From positions 186,001 through 250,000 of the forward strand of contig NZ_FNFF01000001.1 in NCBI RefSeq assembly GCF_900100315.1: a DNA stretch of 64,000 nt. The letters run 5' to 3'. The DNA comes from Streptomyces indicus. Lineage in GTDB: Bacteria > Actinomycetota > Actinomycetes > Streptomycetales > Streptomycetaceae. The notes beneath the pieces are model-generated. The model was not told where the DNA came from, searched no databases, and saw nothing but the letters and a program-made list of their open reading frames with translations. Positions 54,086 through 63,105 of this stretch are shown piece after piece. A program made the translations under genes and the position numbers. Every line of letters starts with the position of its first letter. Positions within the stretch are counted from its first letter, which is position 1.

Positions 54086-55126
54086 GTGGCGGAGACAGCC
54101 AGGGGGACCGAGAGCCGCTACGGCAACCGGCCGACGATGAAGGACGTGGCCGCACGCGCGGGAGTCGGGCTCAAGACGGTCTCCCGTGTCGTCAACGGCG
54201 AGTCGGGCGTGACCCCGGACACCGAGCGGCGCGTCCAGGAGGCCATCGAGGCGCTGGGCTTCCGGCGCAACGACAGCGCACGCGTGCTGCGCAAGGGCCG
54301 CACGGCCAGCATCGGTCTCGTCCTCGAGGATCTCGCCGACCCGTTCTACGGGCCGCTGAGCCGTGCGGTCGAGGAGGTCGCGCGGGCCCACGGCGCGCTG
54401 CTCATCAACGGCTCGAGCGCCGAGGACCCGGACCGTGAGCAGGAGTTGGCGCTCGCGCTGTGCGCGCGCCGGGTCGACGGTCTGGTGGTGATCCCCGCCG
54501 GGGACGACCACCGCTATCTGGAGCCGGAGATCAAGGCCGGGGTCGCCACGGTGTTCGTGGACCGTCCGGCGGGACGCATCGACGCCGACACCGTCCTGTC
54601 CGACAACTACGGCGGGGCGCGCGACGGTGTGGCCCATCTGATCGCGCACGGGCACCGGCGGATCGGGTTCATCGGCGACCAGCCGCGCATCCACACCGCG
54701 GCCGAGCGCCTGCGCGGCTATCGCGCGGCGATGGAGGACGCCGGCCTGCCCGTCGACGAGGCGTGGGAGTCGCTCGGCACGACGGACGCACAGCGGGTAC
54801 GCGCGGCGGCCGAGGCGATGCTGTCGGGTCCCGCTCCGGTGACGGCCGTATTCGCGGGCAACAACCGTGTGACCGTCACGGTCGTACGGGTCCTCGCGGG
54901 CCTGTCCCGGCCGGTCGCCCTCGTCGGGTTCGACGACTTCGAGCTCGCGGACCTCCTGCAGCCGGGCGTGAGCGTCATCGCCCAGGACGCGGCGGCGCTC
55001 GGCCGCACCGCGGCGGAACGTCTGTTCCGGCGCCTCGACGGCGGCCAGGACGCGGCGCCGGAACGCATCGAGCTGGCGACCCGCCTGATCACCCGCGGTT
55101 CGGGGGAGCTGCCGCCGGCGGAGTGA
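54086..55126 (+). CDS. LacI-family regulator
   Basis: 346 residues. Helix-turn-helix and hinge PTMKDVAARAGVGLKTVSRV, ALGFRRNDSARVLRKGRTA, then the sugar-binding domain (VLEDLADPFYGPLSRAVEEV, HRRIGFIGDQPRIHTAAERL). The start is uncertain: the GTG here (MAETARG) follows AGGACAGG and gives the usual family length; an in-frame ATG at 54026 would add 20 residues. It probably binds the GACAACGTTGTC palindrome and so controls itself and the ROK kinase, perhaps also the ABC operon. Confidence 0.88.
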   Translation: MAETARGTESRYGNRPTMKDVAARAGVGLKTVSRVVNGESGVTPDTERRVQEAIEALGFRRNDSARVLRKGRTASIGLVLEDLADPFYGPLSRAVEEVARAHGALLINGSSAEDPDREQELALALCARRVDGLVVIPAGDDHRYLEPEIKAGVATVFVDRPAGRIDADTVLSDNYGGARDGVAHLIAHGHRRIGFIGDQPRIHTAAERLRGYRAAMEDAGLPVDEAWESLGTTDAQRVRAAAEAMLSGPAPVTAVFAGNNRVTVTVVRVLAGLSRPVALVGFDDFELADLLQPGVSVIAQDAAALGRTAAERLFRRLDGGQDAAPERIELATRLITRGSGELPPAE

Positions 55127-55619
55127 GGGGGCGGGCCACGAGGCGCTCCGACTGCGCCCCGTGGGCGGCGGCGCGACCCGAAGTCACGTACTGGGGGCGG
55201 CTGTTGGCGGGAGTCGCCCACGGGCACGTGGCGTCATGGGTTACGTACGGCCGAGTACCGTACGGACGCGCGAAGGGCGCCTGCGGTACGCGGACGTCCC
55301 GGGCGGACCGACCCCCCGCACCGGTCGACGACCAGCCCTCCGGTCAGCCGCACACCACGGCCGGACGGGCTGCACGGTCCGGCCAGCTCCACGGGCAGGC
55401 GCGCTTCACGGTCCGGTCAGCTCCACACGCAGGTGGACGTCACACGCAGGCGAGCTGCACAGGCCGGCGGGCCGAACTGGCAAGCGGCGTCAGGCGGCAC
55501 ACGGGCGTCCCGGCCGGCCTCGGACAGGCGGGCCGCAAGGGCAGGCGGGCCTCCCGGACAGGCAGGCCTCACGGACAGACGGGCCTCCCAGACAGGCAGA
55601 CCTCACGGACAGACGAGTC
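55127..55619. other. Repeat-rich spacer without genes
   Basis: About 490 nt. From roughly 55330 it is made of degenerate short repeats (variants of CACGG(T/A)C...CAGC and CAGGCGGGC), sharpening into a 17-bp tandem repeat at its right end. Open frames across it encode only repetitive Arg/Gly/Thr peptides and are not credible genes. Confidence 0.7.
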
Positions 55620-55634
55620 TCACGGACAAACAGG
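55550..55634 (-). repeat. Five 17-bp tandem units at the Ser/Thr kinase stop
   Basis: Units at 55550, 55567, 55584, 55601 and 55618, variants of CCTCACGGACAGACGGG. The kinase stop codon (55620-55622) lies in the last unit and the same TGA context recurs in two others. Confidence 0.88.
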
Positions 55635-57392
55635 CAGCCCCGGCACCGGAGCGTCGTTGTCGCCGCCCTCGATGTAGACGTCGCTGACCCATACGCCGGT
55701 GTTCCCGCTGTCGTCGTCCGTCTTCGCCCACCACACGTTGGTCCACTCGCCGTGCGTCTCGCGGCGGCCCAGATTCGACTGGCAGTAGAAGTAGTTGGTG
55801 CCGGCGTTGAGGATGCCCGCCTCGCTGCCCGATGCCGTATAGGACTTCGCGGTGCGCCACACCCGGCAGTTGTACTTGCCGCCGCCGATCGGCTCGCACA
55901 TCGGCGCGGGGCCGCCGCCCCCGGTCGCGGACCCACCGCCCGTACCACCGTCGGTGCCACCGGAGCCGGACCCTGACCCGCCGGACGCGGAGCCACCGCT
56001 CCCCGAACCTCCCGTATCCGACCCGCCGTTGCCCGTACCTGAGTCGTCCGACCCGCCACCCGTGGTGCCTCCCTCGGCACCGGGCTTCGAGGGCGCGGGC
56101 GAGTCCTTGCCGTCGCCTTTCGAGGCGTCGGGCTTCGGTGAGCCGCTGCCGCGGGGCGATGCGCTGCCGTTGGTCGGCTTCCTGTCGCCCGAGGGCTCGC
56201 TCCCGGCTCCCGCGCTTCCCTGACGTGAGGCCGAACTCCCGGGCTTGTCCGCGCTGTTGAGCAGCAGATAGCCACCGCCCGCCGCGCCGAGCACGGCGAC
56301 CGCGGCCGCGATCACCAGGGCCGCCCGGCCCCGGCGTCGGGACGCGGGGGCGGGCGCGGGGCCGGCCGTCGAGGACACGACGGGCACCGGCTGCTGCCAG
56401 GGCTCCGGCGGCCCGAACCCCTGCGGCACGGGACCGGGCCGGTTCACCTCGGTCGGCACCGGTCCCCCGGCAGGGGCGCTTGGCATCGGGCGCAAGGACG
56501 TGGTGGGTACGTCGTCGGGTGCCGTTTCGGCGACCTCTCGCAGCAGCCGGGCCGCCGTCTCGGCGTCGGGGCGCGCCTGCGGGTCCTTCGCCATCAGCTG
56601 CTGCAGTACGGGGGTGAGCGGGCCTGCGCGCACCGGTTCCGGCAGCGGTTCGACCACGATCGCCGTCAGGGTCGACCAGGTCGAGGTGCGGCGGAAGGGC
56701 ACCGAGCCCTCGACCGCTCCGTACAGGGTCGCGCCGAGTGCCCAGACGTCGGAAGCGGGCCCGGGGTCCTGGCCCTGGGCGCGCTCGGGCGCCAAGTAGT
56801 CGAGGGAGCCGACCAGTTCGCCGCTGCGCGTGAGGTGCGTGGAGGAGCCGTCGCCGGGATCCTCCATGGTGGCGATGCCGAAGTCCGTGAGCAGCACCCG
56901 GCCGTCGGCGGCCAGGAGGATGTTGCCCGGCTTCACATCGCGGTGCAGCACTCCGGCGCGGTGGGCCGCGGCCAGTGCCTCCATCACCTCGGCGCCGATC
57001 CCGGCCGCCTCGCGCGGGGTCAGCGGGCCGCGCTCGCGCAGCACGGCGTCGAGCGAGGGCCCGTCGATCAGCTCCATGACGATCAGCGGGCGGCCGTCGG
57101 CCTCCGCCACGTCGTGCACGGCGACGACTCCGGGGTGCCGCACCCGGGCCGCGGCGCGGGCCTCGCGCTGCATCCGGACGCGCAGGGCGTCGAGTTCGGG
57201 GGCCGCGGCGTCCGAGTAGGTGCGCAGCTCCTTGACGGCGACTTCACGGCCGAGGATCTCGTCGTACGCGCGCCACACGACGCCCATGCCACCGCGCCCG
57301 AGCTGCGCCAGCACCCGGTATCTGCCGGCGAGCACCCGCCCTTCGCCCGCGTTCTCCCCCGTCGAGCGGCCCGAGTCCCCCGAAGACACCAC
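55620..57392 (-). CDS. Receptor-type Ser/Thr protein kinase (PknB family)
   Basis: 590 residues. Complete eukaryotic-type kinase domain: GRGGMGVVW loop, Lys54, catalytic HRDVKPGN (Asp152), DFG at 170-172, activation-segment end GSLDYLAPERAQG and DVWALG. A Pro-rich juxtamembrane part leads to one transmembrane helix (357-378). Outside follow about 120 residues of low-complexity Ser/Gly/Lys and then an about 90-residue domain with four cysteines (MCEPIG, YNCRVW, YFYCQSN, GLPVCP), SH3-like in appearance and without PASTA repeats. It probably senses something in the cell wall space. Start by GTG-GTG; no clear ribosome site. Confidence 0.92.
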   Translation of the reverse strand: MVSSGDSGRSTGENAGEGRVLAGRYRVLAQLGRGGMGVVWRAYDEILGREVAVKELRTYSDAAAPELDALRVRMQREARAAARVRHPGVVAVHDVAEADGRPLIVMELIDGPSLDAVLRERGPLTPREAAGIGAEVMEALAAAHRAGVLHRDVKPGNILLAADGRVLLTDFGIATMEDPGDGSSTHLTRSGELVGSLDYLAPERAQGQDPGPASDVWALGATLYGAVEGSVPFRRTSTWSTLTAIVVEPLPEPVRAGPLTPVLQQLMAKDPQARPDAETAARLLREVAETAPDDVPTTSLRPMPSAPAGGPVPTEVNRPGPVPQGFGPPEPWQQPVPVVSSTAGPAPAPASRRRGRAALVIAAAVAVLGAAGGGYLLLNSADKPGSSASRQGSAGAGSEPSGDRKPTNGSASPRGSGSPKPDASKGDGKDSPAPSKPGAEGGTTGGGSDDSGTGNGGSDTGGSGSGGSASGGSGSGSGGTDGGTGGGSATGGGGPAPMCEPIGGGKYNCRVWRTAKSYTASGSEAGILNAGTNYFYCQSNLGRRETHGEWTNVWWAKTDDDSGNTGVWVSDVYIEGGDNDAPVPGLPVCP

Positions 57393-57503
57393 TGCCCCGT
57401 CCGTCCGTACACCTGCGACACGTCGCGTACAGACTACGGGGCAGCGGTGACAGCCATGCCGGCTGCGGGAGTTGCGTCCCAGTGGCCCTGCCGGGCGCGG
57501 GAG

Positions 57504-58793
57504 TTACTTCGCGGAGGCCGTGAGGTCCGCGCGGCGCGGGCCCGCGTAGGTCTGCAGGCGGGCCAGCGTCAGGCCGGTGAGGCGGGTGACCTCGCCGGTG
57601 TCCAGGGCGCCGCAGTCGAGGCCGCGCAGCAGGTAGCCGGCGAGGGCCTTGGCGGTGGCGGGCTCGTCCATGACGGCGCCGTCCACGTGGTTGGCATAGG
57701 CGGCCAGGCGCTTGGCGGCGGCCTCGAAGCCCTCGCGGTAGAAGGCGAACACGGCCGCGTAGCGGGTCGGGATGTGGCGCGGGTGCATGTCCCAGCCCTG
57801 GTAGTACGCGCGGGCCAGGGCGCGGCGGGTCAGGCCGTAGTGCAGGCGCCAGGCCTCGTGTACCTGCTCGGTGGTGCCGATGGGCAGCACGTTGGTCGAG
57901 CCGTCGGAGACGCGCACGCCGGTGCCGGCCGCGGCCACCTGCATGATGGCCTTCGCGTGGTCGGCGGCCGGGTGGTCGCTGGCCTGGTAGGCGGCGGAGA
58001 CGCCGAGGCAGGCGCTGTAGTCGAAGGTGCCGTAGTGCAGACCGGTGGCGCGGCCCTCGGCGGCGTCGATCATCTTCGCGACGGTGGCGGTGCCGTCGGC
58101 GCCGAGGATGGACTGGCTGGTCTCGATCTGGATCTCGAAGCCGATCCGGCCGGGGTTCAGGCCGCGGGTCTTCTCGAACTGCTCGACCAGGCGCACCATC
58201 GCGGTGACCTGCTCGGGGTAGGTGACCTTCGGCAGCGTGAGGACCAGTCCCTCGGGCAGGCCGCCGGCCTCCATGAGGCCGGTGAGGAAGACGTCGAGGG
58301 TGCGGATGCCGCGGTCGCGGACCGGGGCCTCCATGCACTTCATACGGATGCCCATGTACGGGGCTGCGGTGCCGTTCTTGTACGCGTCGGCGATCAGCTG
58401 CGCGGCGCGGGCGGCGTCGCCGTCCTCGTCCTTGCCCTTGTAGCCGTCCTCGAAGTCCACGCGCAGGTCCTCGACGGGCTCGCGCTCCAGCTTGGCGCGC
58501 ACGCGGTCGTAGACCGGCGCGGCGAGCTCGTCGCTCAGGCCGAGGACCTTGGCGAAGGTCTCGGCGTCGGGGGCGTGCTCGTCGAGGGAGGCGAGGGCCT
58601 GGTCGCCCCAGGAACGTATGGTGTCCGCCTGGAACACCTCACCGGGTACGTAGACCGTGTGCACGGGCTGGCGGGTGCCGGGGTCTCCCGGGTAGCGGCG
58701 CTCGAGCTCCGCGTCCACCGGGGCGAGGGAAGCGCTGATCTCCTCGCTGAACGCACCCGCGAGGCTCGTCGCCACCTGCTCTTGCTGACCCAT
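57504..58793 (-). CDS. CitE/HpcH-like aldolase family protein (DUF6986)
   Basis: 429 residues. TIM-barrel aldolase related to citrate lyase beta and malyl-CoA lyase: EDLRVDFEDGYKGK (metal-binding Asp/Glu), RMKCMEAPVRDRGIRTLDVF, GFEIQIETSQSI and GLHYGTFDYSACLG are visible. In Streptomyces this subgroup often lies near allantoin or glyoxylate genes, so a C-C bond lyase in that metabolism is possible, but no such genes are adjacent here. ATG start with GGAGGG 8 nt upstream. An inverted repeat TTTCCG-N5-CGGAAT (58864-58880) upstream may be regulatory. Confidence 0.85.
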   Translation of the reverse strand: MGQQEQVATSLAGAFSEEISASLAPVDAELERRYPGDPGTRQPVHTVYVPGEVFQADTIRSWGDQALASLDEHAPDAETFAKVLGLSDELAAPVYDRVRAKLEREPVEDLRVDFEDGYKGKDEDGDAARAAQLIADAYKNGTAAPYMGIRMKCMEAPVRDRGIRTLDVFLTGLMEAGGLPEGLVLTLPKVTYPEQVTAMVRLVEQFEKTRGLNPGRIGFEIQIETSQSILGADGTATVAKMIDAAEGRATGLHYGTFDYSACLGVSAAYQASDHPAADHAKAIMQVAAAGTGVRVSDGSTNVLPIGTTEQVHEAWRLHYGLTRRALARAYYQGWDMHPRHIPTRYAAVFAFYREGFEAAAKRLAAYANHVDGAVMDEPATAKALAGYLLRGLDCGALDTGEVTRLTGLTLARLQTYAGPRRADLTASAK

Positions 58794-59001
58794 TCCCGCA
58801 CCCTCCGCTTTCTTGTCCCGTCGATTCCGTCGGCCTCGCCGGTCGGGCCGACGGGGCTGCGAGTTTCCGCTCCACGGAATCAACAATCCGTATAGCGAAG
58901 TTATCCGGCGAGCTTCCCGCCGGTCAACACCCTCTTGCCGCCCGCGGGATACGGGGCATCGTCTCCATGGAGCCATGGTGACCGCTACGCAAGGAGTCCG
59001 C

Positions 59002-59778
59002 GTGCCGACCGATGTCATGACCTTCAACCTGCGCTACGCGAGCGACAGGCGCCCGAACAGCTGGCCCGAGCGCCGCCCGGCCCTGGCCGCACTGCTCCGC
59101 ACGTCCCGTCCCGCCGTGATCGGCACCCAGGAGGGGCTGTTCCAGCAGCTGCGGGACATCGAGGCGGACCTCGGCGGGCGCTACGCGTGGATCGGCACGG
59201 GCCGCGAGGGCGGCAGCCGCGGCGAGTTCATGGCGGTGTTCTACGACACCGGGCACCTGGCCCCGGTGGAGTACGAGCACTACTGGCTCTCCGGCACCCC
59301 GGACGTCATCGGCTCCAACACCTGGGGCGGCAGCTCGGTCCGCATGGTGACATGGGTGCGGCTGCGGGATCTGTGGACGGGCGGGGAGTTCTACGTGGTC
59401 AATACGCATCTCGATGTGTCGAGCGCCGTGGCCCGCGAGCGTTCCGCCGAGCTGATCCTGCGTCGCCTCGGCGACCTCGATCCCTCGCTGCCGGTGGTGC
59501 TGACCGGCGACTTCAACGTCCCGGCACACGCCGACCCCGTGTACGAGGCGTTCCTCGCCGCGGGCCTCGTCGACACGTGGGACGCGGCCGGACAGCGAGG
59601 AAAGCAGTACGCCACCTTCCACGGCTACGAACCGCTCGTGCCGGACGGCGACCGGATCGACTGGATCCTCACCTCGCCCGGCGTCCGCACGCACGCTGCC
59701 GAGATCGACACCTTCCGCCTCGACGGACAGTTCCCGAGCGACCATCTGCCCGTCCAGGCGCGCCTGTCCCTGCCGTGA
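59002..59778 (+). CDS. Endonuclease/exonuclease/phosphatase family protein
   Basis: 258 residues. MTFNLRYASD (metal Asn), IGTQEGLFQQLRDIE (catalytic Glu), VVNTHLDVSSAVARERSAEL (His), LTGDFNVPAHAD (Asp-x-Asn) and the final SDHLPVQA (Asp-His) are all present. Members hydrolyse phosphodiesters of nucleic acids, phospholipids or inositol phosphates. No signal peptide, so cytoplasmic. The GTG start is chosen for an AAGGAG 5 nt upstream; an ATG 27 nt earlier lacks one. Confidence 0.9.
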   Translation: MPTDVMTFNLRYASDRRPNSWPERRPALAALLRTSRPAVIGTQEGLFQQLRDIEADLGGRYAWIGTGREGGSRGEFMAVFYDTGHLAPVEYEHYWLSGTPDVIGSNTWGGSSVRMVTWVRLRDLWTGGEFYVVNTHLDVSSAVARERSAELILRRLGDLDPSLPVVLTGDFNVPAHADPVYEAFLAAGLVDTWDAAGQRGKQYATFHGYEPLVPDGDRIDWILTSPGVRTHAAEIDTFRLDGQFPSDHLPVQARLSLP

Positions 59779-59785
59779 ACAGACC

Positions 59786-59824
59786 GAGGGCCCCCGGATC
59801 CGCGGAACGGATCCAGGGGCCCTC
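59786..59824. terminator. Bidirectional terminator, 17-bp stem
   Basis: 59786-59802 pair with 59808-59824, one mismatch, 5-nt loop, between convergent genes. Confidence 0.78.
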
Positions 59825-59834
59825 ACACGCGAGC

Positions 59835-60797
59835 TCAGCCCTTGCGGGACTCGATCTCCGTGGTCAGCTGCGGGACGACCTCGAAGAGGTCGCCGACCAC
59901 GCCGTAGTCGACCAGGTCGAAGATCGGGGCCTCGGCGTCCTTGTTGATGGCCACGATGGTCTTCGAGGTCTGCATACCGGCGCGGTGCTGGATCGCACCG
60001 GAGATGCCGGAGGCGATGTACAGCTGCGGCGAGACCGACTTGCCGGTCTGGCCGACCTGGTTGGAGTGCGGGTACCAGCCGGCGTCGACGGCGGCACGCG
60101 AGGCGCCGACGGCGGCACCGAGCGAGTCGGCCAGCTTCTCGATGATCGCGAAGTTCTCGGCGCCGTTGACGCCGCGGCCGCCGGAGACCACGATCGCGGC
60201 CTCGGTCAGCTCGGGGCGGCCCGTCGACTCGCGCGGGGTGCGCGAGACGACCTTGGTGCCGGTGGCACCGGCCGAGAAGGAGACCTCGAGGGCCTCGACG
60301 ACGCCCGCGGCCGGGGCGGCCTCCACGGCGGCGCTGTTGGGCTTGACCGTGATGACCGGGGTGCCCTTGGAGACACGGGACTTGGTGGTGAAGGAGGCGG
60401 CGAACGCGGACTGCGTCGCGACCGGACCCTCGTCGCCGGCCTCGAGGTCGACGGCGTCGGTGATGATGCCGGAGCCGATACGGACCGCGAGGCGGGCCGC
60501 GATCTCCTTGCCCTCGGCGGAGGACGGCACGAGGACCGCGACCGGCGAGACGGCGGCGTGCGCGGCCTGCAGCGCGTCCACCTTCGGTACGACGAGGTAG
60601 TCGGCGAACTCCGGGGCGTCCGCGGTCAGGACGCGGGGGGCACCGTGCTCGGCGAGCGCGGCGGCGGTGTCCGCGGCGCCGTTGCCGAGGGCCACGGCCA
60701 CCGGCTCGCCGATGCGGCGGGCCAGGGTCAGCAGCTCCAGGGTGGGCTTGCGGACGGCGCCGTCGACGTGGTCGACGTAGACGAGAACTTCAGCCAT
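59835..60797 (-). CDS. etfA: Electron transfer flavoprotein alpha subunit
   Basis: 320 residues. The N-terminal ETF domain [20 protein letters not shown] and the C-terminal FAD domain ([61 protein letters not shown]) are typical. With EtfB it forms the soluble carrier that takes electrons from acyl-CoA dehydrogenases to the quinone pool via ETF:quinone oxidoreductase. ATG start with AGGAGA upstream, excluding an eight-residue in-frame extension. It is cotranscribed with etfB (76-nt gap). Confidence 0.97.
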   Translation of the reverse strand: MAEVLVYVDHVDGAVRKPTLELLTLARRIGEPVAVALGNGAADTAAALAEHGAPRVLTADAPEFADYLVVPKVDALQAAHAAVSPVAVLVPSSAEGKEIAARLAVRIGSGIITDAVDLEAGDEGPVATQSAFAASFTTKSRVSKGTPVITVKPNSAAVEAAPAAGVVEALEVSFSAGATGTKVVSRTPRESTGRPELTEAAIVVSGGRGVNGAENFAIIEKLADSLGAAVGASRAAVDAGWYPHSNQVGQTGKSVSPQLYIASGISGAIQHRAGMQTSKTIVAINKDAEAPIFDLVDYGVVGDLFEVVPQLTTEIESRKG

Positions 60798-60873
60798 GGG
60801 ACTTCTTCTCTCCTGCAAGTACGAAGCTTTTGGGGGCGGTTACCGGGCTCTGCGAGCCATGACCTCGTAAGGC

Positions 60874-61659
60874 CTAGATGAACTTCTGGCCCGCGAGGAA
60901 CTCGGCCAGCTGCTTGCCGCCCTCGCCCTCGTCCTTGACGATCGTGCCGGCGGTGCGGGCCGGACGCTCGGCCGCGGAGTCCACGGCGGTCCAGGCACCC
61001 TCGAGACCGACCTCGTCGGCGTCGATGTCCAGGTCGTCGAGGTCGAGCGCCTCGACCGGCTTCTTCTTGGCGGCCATGATCCCCTTGAAGGAGGGGTAAC
61101 GGGCCTCGCCCGACTGGTCGGTGACCGACACGACGGCCGGCAGCGCGGCCTCGAGCTGCTCGGAGGCGGTGTCGCCGTCACGGCGGCCCTTGACGGTGCC
61201 GTCCTCGACGGAGACCTCGGACAGGAGGGTGACCTGCGGGACGTTCAGCCGCTCCGCCAGGATCGCCGGCAGCACACCCATGGTGCCGTCGGTGGAGGCC
61301 ATACCGCAGATGACCAGGTCGTAGCCGGTCTTCTCGATGGCCTTGGCGAGCACGAGCGAGGTGCCCATGACGTCGGTGCCGTGCAGGTCGTCGTCCTCGA
61401 CGTGGACGGCCTTGTCGGCGCCCATCGACAGCGCCTTGCGCAGCGCGTCCTTGGCGTCCTCGGGACCGACGGTCAGCACGGTGATCTCCGCGTCGTCCGC
61501 GTCCTCGGCGATCTGCAGCGCCTGCTCGACCGCGTACTCGTCGAGCTCCGAAAGGAGGCCGTCGACGTCGTCGCGGTCGACGGTCAGGTCATCGGCGAAG
61601 TGCCGGTCGCCGGTGGCGTCGGGCACGTACTTCACACAGACAACGATCCTCAAGCTCAC
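60874..61659 (-). CDS. etfB: Electron transfer flavoprotein beta subunit
   Basis: 261 residues. RIVVCVKYVPDATGDRHF at the start, GPEDAKDALRKALSMGADKAV, ICGMASTDGTMGVLPAILAE (AMP site) and PSFKGIMAAKKKPVEAL are EtfB signatures. GTG start with AGGAG 7 nt upstream. It is first in the etfBA operon, behind a promoter overlapped by a short palindrome. Confidence 0.97.
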   Translation of the reverse strand: MSLRIVVCVKYVPDATGDRHFADDLTVDRDDVDGLLSELDEYAVEQALQIAEDADDAEITVLTVGPEDAKDALRKALSMGADKAVHVEDDDLHGTDVMGTSLVLAKAIEKTGYDLVICGMASTDGTMGVLPAILAERLNVPQVTLLSEVSVEDGTVKGRRDGDTASEQLEAALPAVVSVTDQSGEARYPSFKGIMAAKKKPVEALDLDDLDIDADEVGLEGAWTAVDSAAERPARTAGTIVKDEGEGGKQLAEFLAGQKFI

Positions 61660-61775
61660 GCCGGCTCTCCTACTGCATCGTCTTGAACTGGGCTGGCTGC
61701 TGCCTCGTACCAGGCAGCATAGGCGCCTGGAGCGGCGGTTCCCGGACGGGGCGCCCTGTGCTCCGCTCGGAATGT

Positions 61776-61812
61776 TACTAGTCAGTACACCTTGCACTTA
61801 CCCGCTGAGCAA
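61776..61812 (-). promoter_or_regulatory. etfBA promoter with palindrome
   Basis: Minus-strand TTGCTC (61807-61812), 17-nt spacer, TGTACT (61784-61789). TACT-N4-AGTA (61776-61787) overlaps the -10 and start region; a TetR-type fatty-acid regulator would be a natural ligand, by inference only. Confidence 0.55.
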
Positions 61813-61913
61813 GCGCTTGGAACTGTGACCTTGCCAACGGATCGTATGGGCTGGGGCCGCGAGTGCCCAGGCACGCGCGGCGGAGGTTGGTCACACTGCG
61901 GACAGGTCGCGTC

Positions 61914-62447
61914 TCACGTGTCGCGCAGGCCGTTGAACCCGCCCCCGTGGTACAGGAGCGGGAGCCCTTCACCGGACGCGTCCCCCGCCACCACTTCGGC
62001 CACGATGAGGCGGTGGTCGCCGGCGGGGACGCGCGTGAGGATCCGGCAGCCGAGCCAGGCGAGGACGCCGTCGAGGACGGGCACGCCGTGCGGGCCCGGG
62101 CGCCAGGCCGTGGGCGGCGCGAAGCGGTCGGCGCCGGTGCGGGCGAAGCGCGCGGCGAGCTCGCGCTGGTGCTCGCCGAGTATGTGCACGCCGACGTGCT
62201 CGGCCTCGGCGAGCACGGGCCAGCTGGAGGAGCCCGTGCCCACGACGAAGGAGACCAGCGGCGGCTCGGCGGCGGCCGAGGTGAGCGAGGTGGCCGTGAA
62301 GCCGACGGGCCGCTCCCCCTGGGCGGTGATCACCGCGACCCCCGCGGCATGGCGCCGGAAGACCGACCGCAGCAGCTCGGGCGAACCGGGCTGCACGGGT
62401 GCGGCGGGATGCGGCAGGGCGCGCTGCAGGTCGGCGAGGTCGGGCAT
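61914..62447 (-). CDS. Flavin reductase-like protein
   Basis: 177 residues of the flavin-reductase (FMN-binding split barrel) family: FRRHAAGVAVITAQGERPVGFTATSLTS, PPLVSFVVGTGSSSWPVL and HVGVHILGEHQREL are visible. It supplies reduced flavin, usually to a two-component monooxygenase, or is an FMN-dependent reductase; no oxygenase is adjacent. The ATG has only a very close GAGGT upstream, so the start is slightly uncertain. Confidence 0.87.
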   Translation of the reverse strand: MPDLADLQRALPHPAAPVQPGSPELLRSVFRRHAAGVAVITAQGERPVGFTATSLTSAAAEPPLVSFVVGTGSSSWPVLAEAEHVGVHILGEHQRELAARFARTGADRFAPPTAWRPGPHGVPVLDGVLAWLGCRILTRVPAGDHRLIVAEVVAGDASGEGLPLLYHGGGFNGLRDT

Positions 62448-62530
62448 GACCTCAGGCTTTCGATAGGTGCCCGATGCAGTCAAGTCGCCCCGGGTATCTG
62501 GGAGAAGACTCACGCGGTGCCCGTCCCTCG

Positions 62531-62850
62531 TCACACCGCCGCCCCGAGCGCGGCGATCACGTCCGCCTTGCGGGGCTGGCCGCCGGCCCGGCGTACGACC
62601 TGACCGCGGGCGTCGAGGACCAGGACGGTCGGTGTGCGGTCGATCTCCAGGGCGCGCATCAGGTCCAGGTGGTCCTCGGCGTCGATCTCGATGTGCCTCA
62701 CCCCCGGGACCATCGCGGCCACGTCGGCGAGGATCCGCCGGGTGGCGCGGCACGGCTGGCAGAACGCGCTGGAGAACTGCACGAGGGTGGCCGCTCCCCG
62801 AGCTCCGCCCCCAACTGCCCGGCCGTGAGCGTCGTTCGCCCTGTTTCCAC
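62531..62850 (-). pseudogene. Thioredoxin-like gene, apparently frameshifted
   Basis: A GTG at 62850 with a perfect AAGGAGG 5 nt upstream opens a frame reading VETGRTTLTAGQLGAELGER. The thioredoxin-like sequence TLVQFSSAFCQPCRATRR... continues in a different frame from about 62795 to the stop at 62531. Adding a single G in the GCGGCC at about 62790-62795 would restore one continuous protein of about 106 residues with the CQPC active site, cis-Pro segment RTPTVLVLD and the thioredoxin ending. A one-base deletion, or a sequencing error in a GC run, is the simplest reading. If translation starts inside, an 83-residue product without the first strand would result. Confidence 0.7.
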
Positions 62851-63105
62851 CTGATCCTCCTTGCCGCCGCTGCCTGGTGCAGCGCGCTCGGCGCCGCGAA
62901 GATTCCCGAGCTCACAGGGTGTTTTGCCGGTGTACGGCGAGAGTTCCGCCCGCGTACGTGATGAGAATCTCTCGCCACCGGGGGCGTTCAGGGTGGCTGA
63001 ACCGGTCCCCATGGGGCACGATCTCGCCAAGCCCTCAAACCTACGGGCGCGTAACTTCGAGCCCGGGCGACCCGCCCCTGGCCTACGGAAGGGTCTCCGA
63101 CACCC

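Noticed and set aside
58891..58904. TATAGCGAAGTTAT resembles one arm of a loxP site
   Set aside because: Only one arm, with an inserted base, no spacer and no second arm or recombinase gene; a chance likeness in a promoter region.
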